Source: Curvularia sp. ZM96 (lineage: Eukaryota > Ascomycota > Dothideomycetes > Pleosporales > Pleosporaceae). Taken from it: DNA of 64,000 bases. Each line of letters starts with the position of its first letter. The stretch's first letter is position 1. The notes below the pieces were generated by a model. That model was not told the origin of the DNA. It worked only from the letters and a program-made list of their open reading frames with translations, and did not search any database. The DNA lies in NCBI GenBank assembly GCA_022457065.1, contig JAJGBQ010000001.1, positions 4,216,001-4,280,000 on the forward strand. The letters run 5' to 3'. Shown here one piece after another: positions 1-10,386 of this stretch. A program made the position numbers and the translations under genes.

Positions 1-916
1 CTCATAGCATATGTGTCTAAGACCTGCCTATAGTGATGAATGAAGTTATGGTTACTCAAGCCAGTAAGTATATTTTGAGAGCTTGCACCGGGTGGATCGC
101 GGAAGTAGCAAGAAAGGAAAGACGCGGTTTTAATCCAACGTATCTGATCATTACACCTGTCCCATTCCTGGAAAGGACAGGTTGAAACGCCAGAGAGTTT
201 TGAAGAGTTGGTTGGGCAATCACTGTTGCAATGATTATATTCCCCAGAGCTGTCGCGATAGCAGTAATCCGGAAACTCGGTTGAATCGAAGTCCTCTATC
301 GATTCAATAGTTTTCGCCGCTTCTTCCTGTTCCTCAGAATAACTCTTGTGAAATTTCTCCAGGTCTAAAGGTTCAACGAAGGCTAAAAATCGTTTTGAGT
401 GGCGGCAGATTAATCGGAACTATATTTGAAATTTAGTACAGATAGGTACGATACAAGACAGTGGGAACATACAGTGACGGGCTTGAGTCTACTGAATCTT
501 CGGAAGGAAAGGTACCTTCGTAAGAGGCCAAGTTCTTCATAATACTTCTTCCTTAATGACTTGAAGATTTCATACTCATTTTCAACGTCGGTAATCAGAA
601 CGTCCACAGCCCAGGTTCTAAAGCTTTCAGAGTGCTCAGAACCCCATAGCAAGAATACACAGCTCGCACCGTCTTTCTTCTCAGTTTCCTCCTGGAAGTA
701 GGTGAAGATGGAGTCTCTGAGCAAGTTGGACGACTTTGGTAAAGATGGCTTCCGTAAAACTTCGTGCATAGCCTGTTGCCGTCTTCTTTCTTTGGCTCTC
801 TTCAGGCCGTTGTGTAGAACAGGTTGGAACCCGGTCGCTCCCACAGCGGTTTCTTCTGAACCTTTAACGCGGGCTCTTTCTGGTCGTGATGGAAAGTCTA
901 CTAGTGGTGACGACAT
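1..916 (-). CDS. conserved fungal hypothetical protein, partial (3' end beyond window)
   Basis: Two exons are visible. Exon 1 (473-916, ATG at 914-916) encodes 148 residues. A 53-nt intron (420-472) has a GTATGT donor, a TACTAA branch-like site and an ATATAG acceptor, and joins in phase 0 to exon 2 (419 down to the window edge). Both exons stay open, and exon 2 runs without a stop to base 1, so the C-terminus is missing. The N-terminal third is basic. The middle holds W-A-V-D-V-L and a Y-E-I-F-K-S-L-R-K-K-Y stretch followed by aromatic/basic residues, and exon 2 contains F-V-E-P-L-D. This layout resembles a lineage-specific family of fungal hypothetical proteins that I recall only by pattern. 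No catalytic domain, signal peptide or membrane segment is seen. Function unknown. The gene model is fairly secure; the product is not. Confidence 0.6.
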
Positions 917-1592
917 AGAGAACTTAGGGTTGACAAGGACGATTGTAGATAATGAAATTCTTGCAAATGCGCAATGTTACAAAACTCAGCAACTTATATA
1001 AATGATGATTAGGCAAAACTACTCTCTAAGGCTACCACTGTTGTTCCAGCGCAATGGATCTAGGCAGAAGCACTGCCCGTTTGTGGCGGAGTAAGGCTGA
1101 TTTTGCCCCAATCTATAGCGCATTAATTGATTGGTCTACGTTTCTATCATCTCTATCTTACAGACGTGGGTGGGAATACGTACAGGTATTTGGGCTATCT
1201 TTGCAGCATACTAAGCTCGAGAATCGCTGCTACTCAGTAGATCCTAAACGTTATATAAAACACTGACTGCGGTTCACTCCATTATGCTAGGTTATATCCG
1301 CCACCGCAAAATGTTCAACACTTCGTCAAACATAGCATATGGTAATACTTTGGGCATACAACTGTACATCTGCACACCTGGTAGCGATGAATCCTAGCGG
1401 CTAAAGGATCGATATCATTAGGCGCTTGTCAGACGCTTTTAGCGACATACATTTCAGCTATTTCTAGGCAAGTATGCGCTGTTCCGGTGCGGGGTAAGAT
1501 GCTCATTCCACCCAAAGAATCCGTGTAAGTTCTATACGCTTTGTAAATACTGTTCTTCTAGATACATTGTTCGAACTATCCAGCAACTAGGT
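917..1592. other. intergenic, divergent promoter region
   Basis: Lies between the divergent hypothetical gene and the NYN gene. It is AT-rich. A 70-codon open frame at 1054-1266 has no family resemblance and no coding-like composition, so nothing is annotated here. Confidence 0.5.
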
Positions 1593-2423
1593 ATGAGCGA
1601 TTCCAGCCTAGCTCTCCTAATCGACGGCGACAACGTTTCGCCAAAAGTCATCGCTGGACTGCTGGCAGAAATCGCAAAATATGGAACTGCTAGCGTTCGA
1701 CGGATATATGGAGACTGGACGACTCCGTCCCTCTCTGGTTGGAAAACGTGTCTCCTGAATTACTCTATAACGCCAGTACAACAGTTCGCGTACACGAATG
1801 GGAAAAATGCTACCGATGGCGCCATGATCATCGACGCCATGGACCTTCTGTATACTGGCCGCTTTTCGAGCTTCTGTATTGTATCAAGCGACAGCGACTT
1901 CACGCGCCTGGCATCCCGTATTCGCGAGCAAGGCGTGACGGTATATGGATTTGGAGAGCGCAAGACTAACAACACCTTCATTGCGGCTTGTGACAAGTTC
2001 ACATACTTCGACGTCCTAAATGCAGAGCCAGAGGAACCGGGCGTGCTGCCCACTTCGTCACCAAAATCAGGCATAGCACACATTGCGGTCCGCCCTAAGC
2101 CAATCACCAAAATACCAATCGATGCAACAGCACGTAATATGATAGCCTTAGCCGTCGAGAACTGCAAGGGTACCGATGACTACTGGGTCAATTTAGCTGC
2201 GGTTGGGATCTATCTGAACAAAATAGCGCCCAATCTCAACGCGCGCAACTATGGATATGATCGGCTTCGCGAATTCGTGGAAGCAACTGGATTGGTCGAT
2301 GTCAAGTACAAGGATATGGGCGATAAACCTCCTGTTGCTTTGGTCCGTCTCAAACAAGACCATGAAACAGTGTCCAGGCGGGGATCAAGGACAGCACACG
2401 ATGGGCCAGGATGGAGGATTTGA
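1593..2423 (+). CDS. NYN (PIN-like) domain protein with C-terminal OST-HTH/LOTUS domain
   Basis: Single-exon, 276 aa. Residues 7-140 form a NYN/LabA-type PIN-like nuclease domain. It starts with LLIDGDN (Asp11, Asp13), has ATDGAMIIDAMD in the middle (Asp75, Asp81) and VSSDSDF (Asp100, Asp102), which are the acidic clusters expected to bind metal. Residues about 178-255 look like an OST-HTH/LOTUS winged helix, with a conserved N-Y-G-Y-D-R-L-R-E-F core. NYN plus OST-HTH is a known arrangement in bacterial LabA-like proteins and, in more complex form, in animal MARF1, where it acts in RNA decay. A single-strand RNA endonuclease role is inferred, not shown. No signal peptide or membrane segment is present, so it is probably cytoplasmic or nuclear. 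The intronless structure and bacterial-like domain pairing would fit ancient transfer, but fungal NYN proteins also exist. Confidence 0.8.
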   Translation: MSDSSLALLIDGDNVSPKVIAGLLAEIAKYGTASVRRIYGDWTTPSLSGWKTCLLNYSITPVQQFAYTNGKNATDGAMIIDAMDLLYTGRFSSFCIVSSDSDFTRLASRIREQGVTVYGFGERKTNNTFIAACDKFTYFDVLNAEPEEPGVLPTSSPKSGIAHIAVRPKPITKIPIDATARNMIALAVENCKGTDDYWVNLAAVGIYLNKIAPNLNARNYGYDRLREFVEATGLVDVKYKDMGDKPPVALVRLKQDHETVSRRGSRTAHDGPGWRI

Positions 2424-3690
2424 CACTATAGCTGATTAGAAAGAGAGTTAATTTGTAATTGTGGGCTAGTTAGTTAGGACGAAACTCATAAAGCAAAGTA
2501 GTATCACATGTTTTCTGTGACTAAAGTGATTAGTATTATGACAATGCTACTTGCAGCAAGGGTGAGCACTTGATAGAGCTATGAGCCAAAAACCAGATAG
2601 TCAATATGAGCTATTTCATGATCGTCCCAAGCACACAAAAGGATTGCTCTAGTTAGTTGGAGACAAGTTATTCTCTTATGCCATATTCACCATATTACTA
2701 AAATTACATCCCACCTCAAGATAAACCACACCTATGGCATCGATGCTATCGAAGCATTAGTAGAGCCCTTTCCTGCTCCTTATCACACTTCGTTTTGTCT
2801 GCAGTGGCTTCTCTGGTATTTGCCAAAGCACTTCCTAGCTTCCAACCGCGTTTTATAATTTCATAAACTGCTCTGGCAGTTTCATCCCCAGCATAGATTA
2901 ATCAAGACAGCCGCCTTAGGCGCACCACGGATTTCACGTTTGATGTTCTCTCAAACGCGACACTGAAGGTGTAATTATCATCAAGTGTCTTCGGAGCGGA
3001 ACGGCTTTGCTACAGTTTCACCAGGATTTGCGCAAGATGCTGTCGCTATCACTACTTGCTTACTACGTCGTACAGTATAAGCGTACAGTTCTGAAATCTG
3101 TATAGCTAAGTGTATGGATTTACTTTTCAGTGGTGCTCGGAAGTGCCGTACCTAGGGCCATACCCAAATGTGTCGAATTTGGATCATTCTGCTAGAAATA
3201 TCTTCTTGCGTAGTACTCTGGCCGTGTTTAGACTCTACAATCACGTCGCTACATTGTACCATCATGAATTGTGGACTCAAATAATGTAAAACATGTTACC
3301 TTAAGTTAAACCCAGTGAAACAGACAGACCACGGTGTGATTCCTAGACCTCTCGCATCACACTTTACTAAATGAAATCGCGCACTATTCATGCGGCACAA
3401 GAGCCCTTAATATTAGAGGAACTCCCTTCCCTGAGAAAACTGACAGCCTCTTTGCCAAACATGACGAGTAAAACATTTGCTGAATCAAAAATCATACAAC
3501 AAAATTGGGATGGCGAAACTCACGTAGTCAGGGCAAAACGAACAGACACAAAGCAACATCTGTCAAGACAAAAAGAGGTCTATTCCGCGCACGCAGTCGC
3601 TAGTATGTAATGCTAATTCCCCTGTATTGTTGTACATCGGCATCCAAACACACTGACCCAGGTAGTAAAGCACGACTCGGGGCTGGGTGC
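2424..3690. other. intergenic, convergent 3' region
   Basis: About 1.27 kb between the ends of the NYN and QCR10 genes. It is AT-rich, with no recognisable gene. A 79-codon open frame at 3371-3610 matches no family I know. Transposon decay is possible but no terminal repeats or coding remnants could be identified. Confidence 0.45.
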
Positions 3691-4261
3691 TTAGAAGGGG
3701 TTGTCCTCGGGCGGTATCTCGTGTGTGAAGAACTTGTCCAGCACGGGGATCTTCTTCATAATGTCATCGCGCACCTTGGGGACTTCGGCGAAGAAGAAGA
3801 GGGCGAAGAAACCGGCTACACCACCGAATCCGGCAGCGAGAGTACCGCTTGAATGCGTGTTAGTGGATGGCTGAAGCAACGGGCTCAAAGGACATACAAT
3901 CTCGCGACGGTGCCGACTGTGATGCCGTGGTAGTTCCTAGGGATGGTGTATCTATGCAGCATGTTAGCCTCGGAATGCTTCGAGTCGCAATCGACTTGTT
4001 TCGGGTGCGGGTGTGCATGGCGTCGCTCTCCTCCTCTTCATGCTTTGCTCAAAACTCGTAGCTGTTGGACGCAATTTGTGTTCCTGTAACAACAATCCAC
4101 ACAACCCAGCCCTCCTCTTCCTCTACTCCTCCCATTGCTCCTTGACCGCGCCTCTCCATCTCCATGCACACCCTCACGTGGTTGTAGATCCGAGAGAAAA
4201 CGTACTTAGGACCGAAAGGGCTCTGGTAGGCCTTGTAGGAGCTGCGCATGCTCTGTGCCAT
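3691..4261 (-). CDS. QCR10: ubiquinol-cytochrome c reductase subunit 10 (complex III)
   Basis: Three exons: 4206-4261, 3898-3951 and 3691-3847, giving 88 aa. Introns are 254 nt (3952-4205, GTACGT donor) and 50 nt (3848-3897, GTATGT donor). The assembled protein has the QCR10-family order: a short N-terminus with the Y-x-S-P-F-G-P-K-Y motif, the Y-H-G-I-T-V-G segment, a Gly-rich single membrane helix (about residues 40-60), and the C-terminal K-I-P-V-L and I-P-P-E-D-N-P-F ending typical of the family. The product is a small single-span subunit of the mitochondrial inner-membrane bc1 complex, peripheral to the Rieske protein. Start chosen at 4259-4261 because it gives a normal-length N-terminus; an upstream ATG near 4360 would need an extra exon that runs into a stop. 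Confidence 0.85.
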
Positions 4262-4966
4262 GTTGTTAGCTTTTGCGTCATACAAACCCACGCTCCGGAC
4301 CAGCCAGTATCTCAATGGCTCGGGAAGAGCGACTTACGACAGCAGCGGGCGTCTTAGCATGGTGGGCGAAAGATGTGGACGACATCCTGGGTTGATTTGG
4401 CGTGCGGTTGCGATGTTGAAGTGTAAGAGCAGGGTGGACAAAGTTGAAGTTGCCCGGCGCTGCTGCGCGGGAGCAGAGGCTTGGCAGTGGGAGCCGACGA
4501 ATGAGGTGAGCCGGGATTTTGCGGGTGGTCAGCATCATCCAGCAACTTTGCTTTGTCTCTCAACTGATGTCGGTTGTATGTCCTGGAGAGAATATTGTGA
4601 TGGCATGTATGTATAGGAGTATCCTGCGACGAGCTATGGCTGCACTCAAGCCCGCAGGCTTGAGGAGAGTTGCGCGCTGGCTCCAATTCTCCGCGCAGGC
4701 TTTCATTGCGAATCACCACTTAGGTTGTTCCTAGTTATACTCCTGCCAGACTCAATAACATTGTTAACGATGTATTCGTGGATTAGCTCGTTGCGTGCTA
4801 GTTTTGGTATGCATCAGAGCGGCACCATGCAACATATTACATCCACACAAATGCACGACTTTGGTCATTGCTTCATTTCGCGTGACTCGAAACACCGATC
4901 GAGGTACTATCATATCGTCCAGAGACGCTACCTCGGATTCGTATGCTCTCACATGGATACGTGATT
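4262..4966. other. intergenic, QCR10 promoter and 3' side of the proteasome gene
   Basis: Holds the promoter and 5' leader of QCR10 and the downstream side of PUP2. Overlapping short frames on both strands (for example 4354-4719 minus) show no family pattern and are not annotated. Confidence 0.5.
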
Positions 4967-5964
4967 CTAGTTGGTTGGTAGCCTTCCTACCACCTCAGCC
5001 ATCTCTTCATCGGTGTAGATCCTGAAGCCCTTGTCCTTGGTGACGCTAGCCAATTGCACGTTCTTGCTGTCCAGCTTCTCCTCCATGACCTGCTTCAGTG
5101 TCTTGAGCGTAAGAACCTCGGCTTCAGCCAGGGTCAGCGACTTGTGGAACTCGTTTTGTAGCTCTGCTTGTGCGCCCTCGGATCCAGAGCCAATAGCTTT
5201 GGCGTCGTAGCGGTAAAATGTGCCAGAGGGCTCAGCGTGGTATCTACAATATCCGTTAGCTCCGCTTTCTATACTATGACTTGCACCACATGACGTACAG
5301 ACTTGGGCCATCCTCATCGTAGCCTGCAATTAGCAGAGCAACACCAAACGGTCTGCTCATGATGCTTTCCTCGCCCTCTGCACCCTCGCCAAATCTCAGT
5401 GCCAAATCACATATCGCCTGCGTGCAGCTCTCAACTCGTAGGGGCTCGGCGTAGTTGAAGGCGTGGTTCTGGCTCTCGACGCGGGCGTGCTCGATCATGC
5501 TTCGTGCATCGGCTTGCAGTCCAGACATAGCACAGCCGATGTGGCGATCAATCTCGACAATCTTCTCGACGGAGCTGGTCTCGAGGAGGGTGGAGGTTAC
5601 GCGCTTCTCTACTCCGAGGATAACACCCTCGCCCGTTGCTACCTATGGGTGTTATGAGTTTGTGTTGGCTAGCAAAGGAGGTGTAAGACACTTACACCTA
5701 TTGCTGTTGAACCCAGCTTGATGGCTTCTAGAGAGTATTCGACTTGGAAGAGGCGGCCTTCGGGCGAGAAGGTGCTGTGTGTTTGTGAGCGAGGGGTTTA
5801 GGCATAGCTGCGCGGGGAAACTAACTTGATGCCGCGATCTGAGAAGCATTGTTAGCATGTATATTCTGAAGTGTAGGCATTAGAACAGCTTACCATATTC
5901 GCTTCGTGCTATAAACTGCTCATGTTAGTAGAGAGCTCTAGTGGGGTTCGGCGAGGCGTACCAT
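4967..5964 (-). CDS. PUP2: 20S proteasome subunit alpha type 5
   Basis: Six coding exons are needed: 5962-5964 (ATG only), 5894-5915, 5826-5838, 5696-5774, 5299-5642 and 4967-5243. They total 738 nt, or 245 aa. Introns are 46-55 nt with good donors (GTACGC, GTAAGC, GTTAGT, GTAAGT, GTACGT). The assembled N-terminus has the alpha-subunit signature R-S-E-Y-D-R-G followed by N-T-F-S-P-E-G-R-L-F-Q-V-E-Y. Later motifs that identify alpha5 are L-E-T-S-S-V-E-K, the H-x-P-S-G-T-F segment, K-A-I-G-S-G-S-E-G-A-Q and V-M-E-E-K-L. As an alpha subunit it forms the outer ring of the 20S core and has no catalytic threonine. Length matches the family (about 245-260 aa). The microexons are unusual; see findings. 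Confidence 0.93.
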
Positions 5965-7614
5965 GGTGGCTGTCTGTGTAGGGAAATGCTGAAAAGTCGC
6001 GAATTGGGGCTACAGATGCGGCTCTCGGAAAAGGAGAAGAGAAACAGGCGTCGGAGTGGCTGTGGGCTGTAGTAGAGTTGAGTTGGCGACTTGATGTTTC
6101 TCGAGCTTGACGGAGCTGCAAGGCAACATGAGCCGCGACATGGCGCTAGGGCGGGTTGCCAAGACCGGGATCTACCCTTACCCATCACCAACTCTGGATG
6201 TAGGCAATTGAGCTCACTGCATCTATCATTTTACTGTCACAACTGATGCCGTTGTCTGCAAATGCAGTCCCACCTGTAAAACTTCACAGTAATGCTGTCT
6301 AGATCCCTCGTACGAATCCATCAATGCAATATGCACAGGTCTACGATCGTTGCAAATTAAGGAGAAAAAGATGGAACACGAAGGATTCGTCGTGCGGGGT
6401 TTACACCGTCGTTCATAGGCATCTCTCACGTTTGTGCAGCAGTGTCCATTTCACCAACGATTTAGGTCACAAGAATTCATCACTGCCCGTTGAGATGGAG
6501 ACTTGTCTTAATCGGGTGTGGGCAATCTGTATCAAGGACTGGGATGGAACCAAATGACGGCCAAACGACTGGAGACGACCATACATGCGCCTCTTTCAAT
6601 AGCTCGCTGCCACAACGCGTACGCCTCTCCCCGCCGCCTCTAGTTGTCGCTTCTTGCTCCAGTGCGGCTTCTAGGCCCAATGATTGGCGTCATGGCGTAA
6701 AGTCCGGGCCATGGAGTAGACACCATCTCTCTCCTGAGCTCGGGCCGGGGGCGCTATCCACGTCACCATATATTCTCGATCTTAATGCTGCTCGCAGTAA
6801 GTCCGCGTCCACGGTACGCTTGTAACGTAATGCAAGTATCACTCGTCGACTTTGGCTATGGGACGGCCATGTGGCGATGGCAGATTTGTAAAAGGGGTTA
6901 CACCTGTGGGAAATCCGACAGCTTCTCAACAGTCGACAGCCACAAACATCAGCCAACGGCATCGGCACACCGTGAATGATGTCTTGCAGGCATGCCATGA
7001 TCTGTGCTGCTCTTCTCATGTTCAGGCGAATCGGGAAGTGTTGATAAAGATATTTTTATCCCCGTACGACTCTAGCCTAGGGGGTTGACGTCGTTGGGTG
7101 AGAGATTGGGTATTGTCTCCACTTCGGTTAATTACTAGCGGGGCTGGGAACAAGAGAGAACCCCGGAGCGTTTCTAGAAGGCCCGTTGGCATTAACAGTC
7201 GTCCAAAACACAAGGAGAGAGTGAATGTCATGGATGCGGTGTTGGAATTCAGCACATTCGACTGCGTGTCTGGCCTCGTCTGTCCATCTAGCAGTCAAAA
7301 CTAACATAAGCAAAAGGTTTAAGCTTCCTCCGATCCGCACAAGCATGTGCGAATGCTTATTCGGGACGGAACATGGACACTAATTCGCCTCGCCCGTGCG
7401 GCTAATGCACGTCCGGAAGCAGGGCCTAGAGCGACTCGTCAACCGCAATGGCAATTACTCCCTGGCTGCTGGCAAACGTCACTGGCAATAAATATTTGCT
7501 CTGCCACCCTCTTTTGAATCTGCACCGCCATCGCCCTCCTGGCTTCCTCTTTACATTTTTGTAATCACAGTCGTTTCAGTCCCTCGTTACCTACATTATA
7601 CCTAATACATCAGT
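5965..7614. other. intergenic, divergent promoters of PUP2 and the GH17 gene
   Basis: A 1.65-kb region separating two divergent genes. Open frames up to 111 codons occur on both strands but overlap each other and lack family motifs. No exact copy of the yeast proteasome control element was seen near PUP2. The last 100 bases before the GH17 start are pyrimidine-rich, as in many fungal leaders. Confidence 0.5.
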
Positions 7615-8577
7615 ATGCGTCTCTCTTCCGCCCTCTTGGCCACCGCAGGCCTCTTGTCCTCGGCCAATGCTGCTATCAAGGGCTTCAACTACGGTGCTCA
7701 GTTTGCCAACAACCAGCCCAAGCGCCTCGTTGATTTCGAGTATGAGTTCAATGCCGCCAAGCAGCTTCCTGGCACCAACGGATGGACCAGTGCCCGTCTG
7801 TACACCATGATCCAGCACGGCACTCAGAACAACGTCATTGAGGCCATCCAGGCCGCCATCAACACCAAGACGACCCTGCTCCTCGGTCTGTGGTGCTCAG
7901 CCGGCCAAGCCAACTTCAACAACGAAATCACAGCTCTCAAGGCCGCTATCAAGCAGTACGGCACCGCCTTCACTGACCTGGTGGTCGGTATCTCAGTCGG
8001 TAGTGAAGACCTGTACCGCGTGACGCCCACGTCCATCCAGAACAACGGTGGACCCGGCGCCCAGCCCCAAGAACTCGTCAAGTACATCCAGCAGACGCGC
8101 GACGCCATCCGCGGCACTGCCCTCCAGAACAAGCCCATCGGCCACGTCGACACATGGACCGTCTACGTCAACGGCTCCAACTCTGCCGTCATCGACGCCC
8201 TCGACTTCATCGGCATGGACGCATACCCTTACTTCGAAGACACACTTAACAACAACGTCGGATCCGGCAGCCAGCTCTTCTTCGACGCTCTCCACAAGAC
8301 GCAGAACGCAGCCAAGGGCAAGGCCGTCTGGGTCACCGAGACCGGATGGCCTGTCAGCGGCAAGCAATCCGGCCAGGCGGTTGCAAGCCCCGAGAATGCA
8401 CGCATCTACTGGGAGGACGTCACTTGCCAGTTGGTCAAGGACAATGTCAACCTGTACTACTACATTCTGCAGGATGTGCAGTGGGGCACTCCGTCGCCAT
8501 CATTCGGTATCAAGCCAGGTGGTGACTTGATGAGCGTTAAGCCGCTGTTTGACCTTTCATGCCCAGCGAAGAAATAA
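7615..8577 (+). CDS. secreted glycoside hydrolase family 17 (beta-1,3-glucanase/transglucosylase type)
   Basis: Intronless, 320 aa. Residues 1-20 are a signal peptide ending A-N-A-A. The mature part is one GH17 barrel beginning I-K-G-F-N-Y-G. The likely acid/base Glu131 sits in G-I-S-V-G-S-E-D, and the nucleophile Glu242 in W-V-T-E-T-G-W-P. There is no Ser/Thr-rich tail and no C-terminal hydrophobic GPI signal, so it resembles the Bgl2 type that is secreted or held loosely in the wall, rather than the GPI-anchored EglC type. Expected role is cleavage or rearrangement of cell-wall beta-1,3-glucan. The G+C-rich third positions suggest good expression. Enzyme class is confident; exact specificity is inferred from family. 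Confidence 0.92.
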   Translation: MRLSSALLATAGLLSSANAAIKGFNYGAQFANNQPKRLVDFEYEFNAAKQLPGTNGWTSARLYTMIQHGTQNNVIEAIQAAINTKTTLLLGLWCSAGQANFNNEITALKAAIKQYGTAFTDLVVGISVGSEDLYRVTPTSIQNNGGPGAQPQELVKYIQQTRDAIRGTALQNKPIGHVDTWTVYVNGSNSAVIDALDFIGMDAYPYFEDTLNNNVGSGSQLFFDALHKTQNAAKGKAVWVTETGWPVSGKQSGQAVASPENARIYWEDVTCQLVKDNVNLYYYILQDVQWGTPSPSFGIKPGGDLMSVKPLFDLSCPAKK

Positions 8578-10386
8578 GCTGGAGGTTCCAGTACCTCGTT
8601 TCCGAGTTTATAAGCGGAGGACTTTGTAACTTTGCTAGTTGCATGCCCCCCGGTACTTGATTACCATTCGAGCATCTTGTTGGACTCCTAGATCCTCTCT
8701 GTACATATTTTTATATAAAAAGCATTCATCCTTACGACAATTAAAGAAATAGACAATAACAATAAGCTTGATATGCTTTTGCTGTCTTTGTTACATCTCG
8801 TGTCATGTGTGTGTCTACTCTACATTTATACAACTGAGTGTCACCCACGTTCTCAAGTGCACAAGTGTGTGTATGCGGACTCTCCTTCATCACCCCATCC
8901 CCTCATCTTCCCCAAGCAAAGCACTTTCTCCTACCCTTCTCCTCACCCTCCCCACTCACACATAACACAAGAGTTTTTTTTCTTCTTCTTTGCATACGAT
9001 ATCATGACTCGGCCTCGCCCGCAGCAGAATCAATGTAAACATCAACACTGAAGGCGGTTTTGCTGCTTTCTTGTCCTTAATCGCTTTCTTCTTCTTATTC
9101 AGCTTCCCCTGCATTGTCGTCGCTATGAAACCCATTTTCGAAGACGACATGGCGCTTTTTAGCGACGACTAGGCTTGTGGCGCAGACGCAAGGGGGGCAC
9201 GCGTTGGTTTCTTCTTCTGCTGCTGCTACTACTGCTTCCCAGTTTCTTTTCTGATACTGAGGCGGGATGGAAGGGAAAGAGGCTCTTTGGGAGGGGGTAG
9301 AGGCCTAGCTGTTGGTAGGTCGGATAGCGGTGATATTCCCAGTTGCTTTGGTTGAGTTAGATAGGGTTGGTATATGGATGTAAGAGACAGAGATTAGAAT
9401 AGAAGGAGGAAAGCCCAATTTCTCTCCTCTAAAAATCCGATCCGATTTCCTGTTCTCTTGCGAAGCGGGTGGCTGGTACGGCCTTCGGTTGTAGTCTTTG
9501 GATGCCCAGAAGAACAGTACAGTAAGAATGCTGTCGCTGTTGTTGTCTCTCAAGTTTTCTTTTAGCACAGTGCCCGTAGTCACTCTTCTTCTCCTGTCTT
9601 TTTTTCTCTTAACAGCACCGTCCCTTCTACCCTATAACCCTCGTCTCTTTATCTTCTTTTGTTCGCACAGTTAGGGCTTTTCCAGCTTTATCCTGTCGTA
9701 TGGGGATGCACGCGGTTAATGAGAGAGAGAAGACGCTAGTGACCTAGATTGCGCGTCTTGGTCTCGTGTTGGGCTCAAGTGCTCGTTCTAGGGTGACGGG
9801 AGGTGCGGGTATGCGGATGCAGAGATGCGGGGGTTTTTCAAAAGTTGAATAGGCTATTTTTTTTTAAAAAAAAATAGGATGTGTGGATAGCATACTTGTG
9901 GTAGTGCAGTGTCCATAGTTTGGGCTTGAAAGGACGGTAGACATGGTGGTGGGTGATTCTTGCCTTTACTTCTTCCTTTCAGGATAATTGGCAGCCTGAA
10001 GACTATGTCTTACGTGAGCAAGAGATATTCTTGCTAGGTCGATGGATCATGTGTTACTTTCCTACTATCATCTGAGCAGTGCTGACAACCTTAGGCACTT
10101 CAGTTTCCATGTAACGCTCCTAACCTAGAACCGACAATTCCGCTGCCACTTTGTATGTCAATATAATTACTTTTCACTACCACGACGGCAGATTAAATTC
10201 GATGAATTGTAAACCTAGGAAGGAACAACAGGCTAATCTAGTCCCGGCTCAACACCATAACTCCAATACCATTCCCAGAACTTGTGGTATACATGCAATA
10301 CTCTGCACCCAGGCTACACCCGTCAAAACAGAAAAGTTGGACAAAGTGGACGAGAAATCCAAACATGGTCATGTTCACGTTCATGT
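8578..10386. other. intergenic, convergent 3' region of GH17 and CDC50
   Basis: 1.8 kb with long pyrimidine-rich and A/T-rich tracts. A minus-strand 64-codon frame (8956-9150) starts with a lysine-rich stretch, and another at 9305-9583 has 92 codons. Neither shows a family motif and both are left unannotated. A perfect palindrome at 9855-9878 is listed separately. Confidence 0.45.
9855..9878. repeat. perfect 24-bp palindrome (CTA, T9, A9, TAG)
   Basis: The arms are exactly complementary: CTA plus nine T, then nine A plus TAG. It sits in the convergent 3' region between GH17 and CDC50. It could extrude as a hairpin or act as an efficiency/poly(A) signal on both strands, but it may simply be a homopolymer chance structure. 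Confidence 0.7.

Noticed and set aside
3952..4205. Possible snoRNA in the long (254-nt) first intron of QCR10
   Set aside because: No convincing C/D or H/ACA boxes in the proper order on the sense strand.
7824..8530. Long frames opposite or overlapping the GH17 gene
   Set aside because: Shadows created by the G+C-rich codon bias of the real gene; no motif in them.
8956..9150. Lysine-rich 64-codon minus-strand frame as a small gene
   Set aside because: No family resemblance and no supporting splice or promoter signals; left in the gap description.
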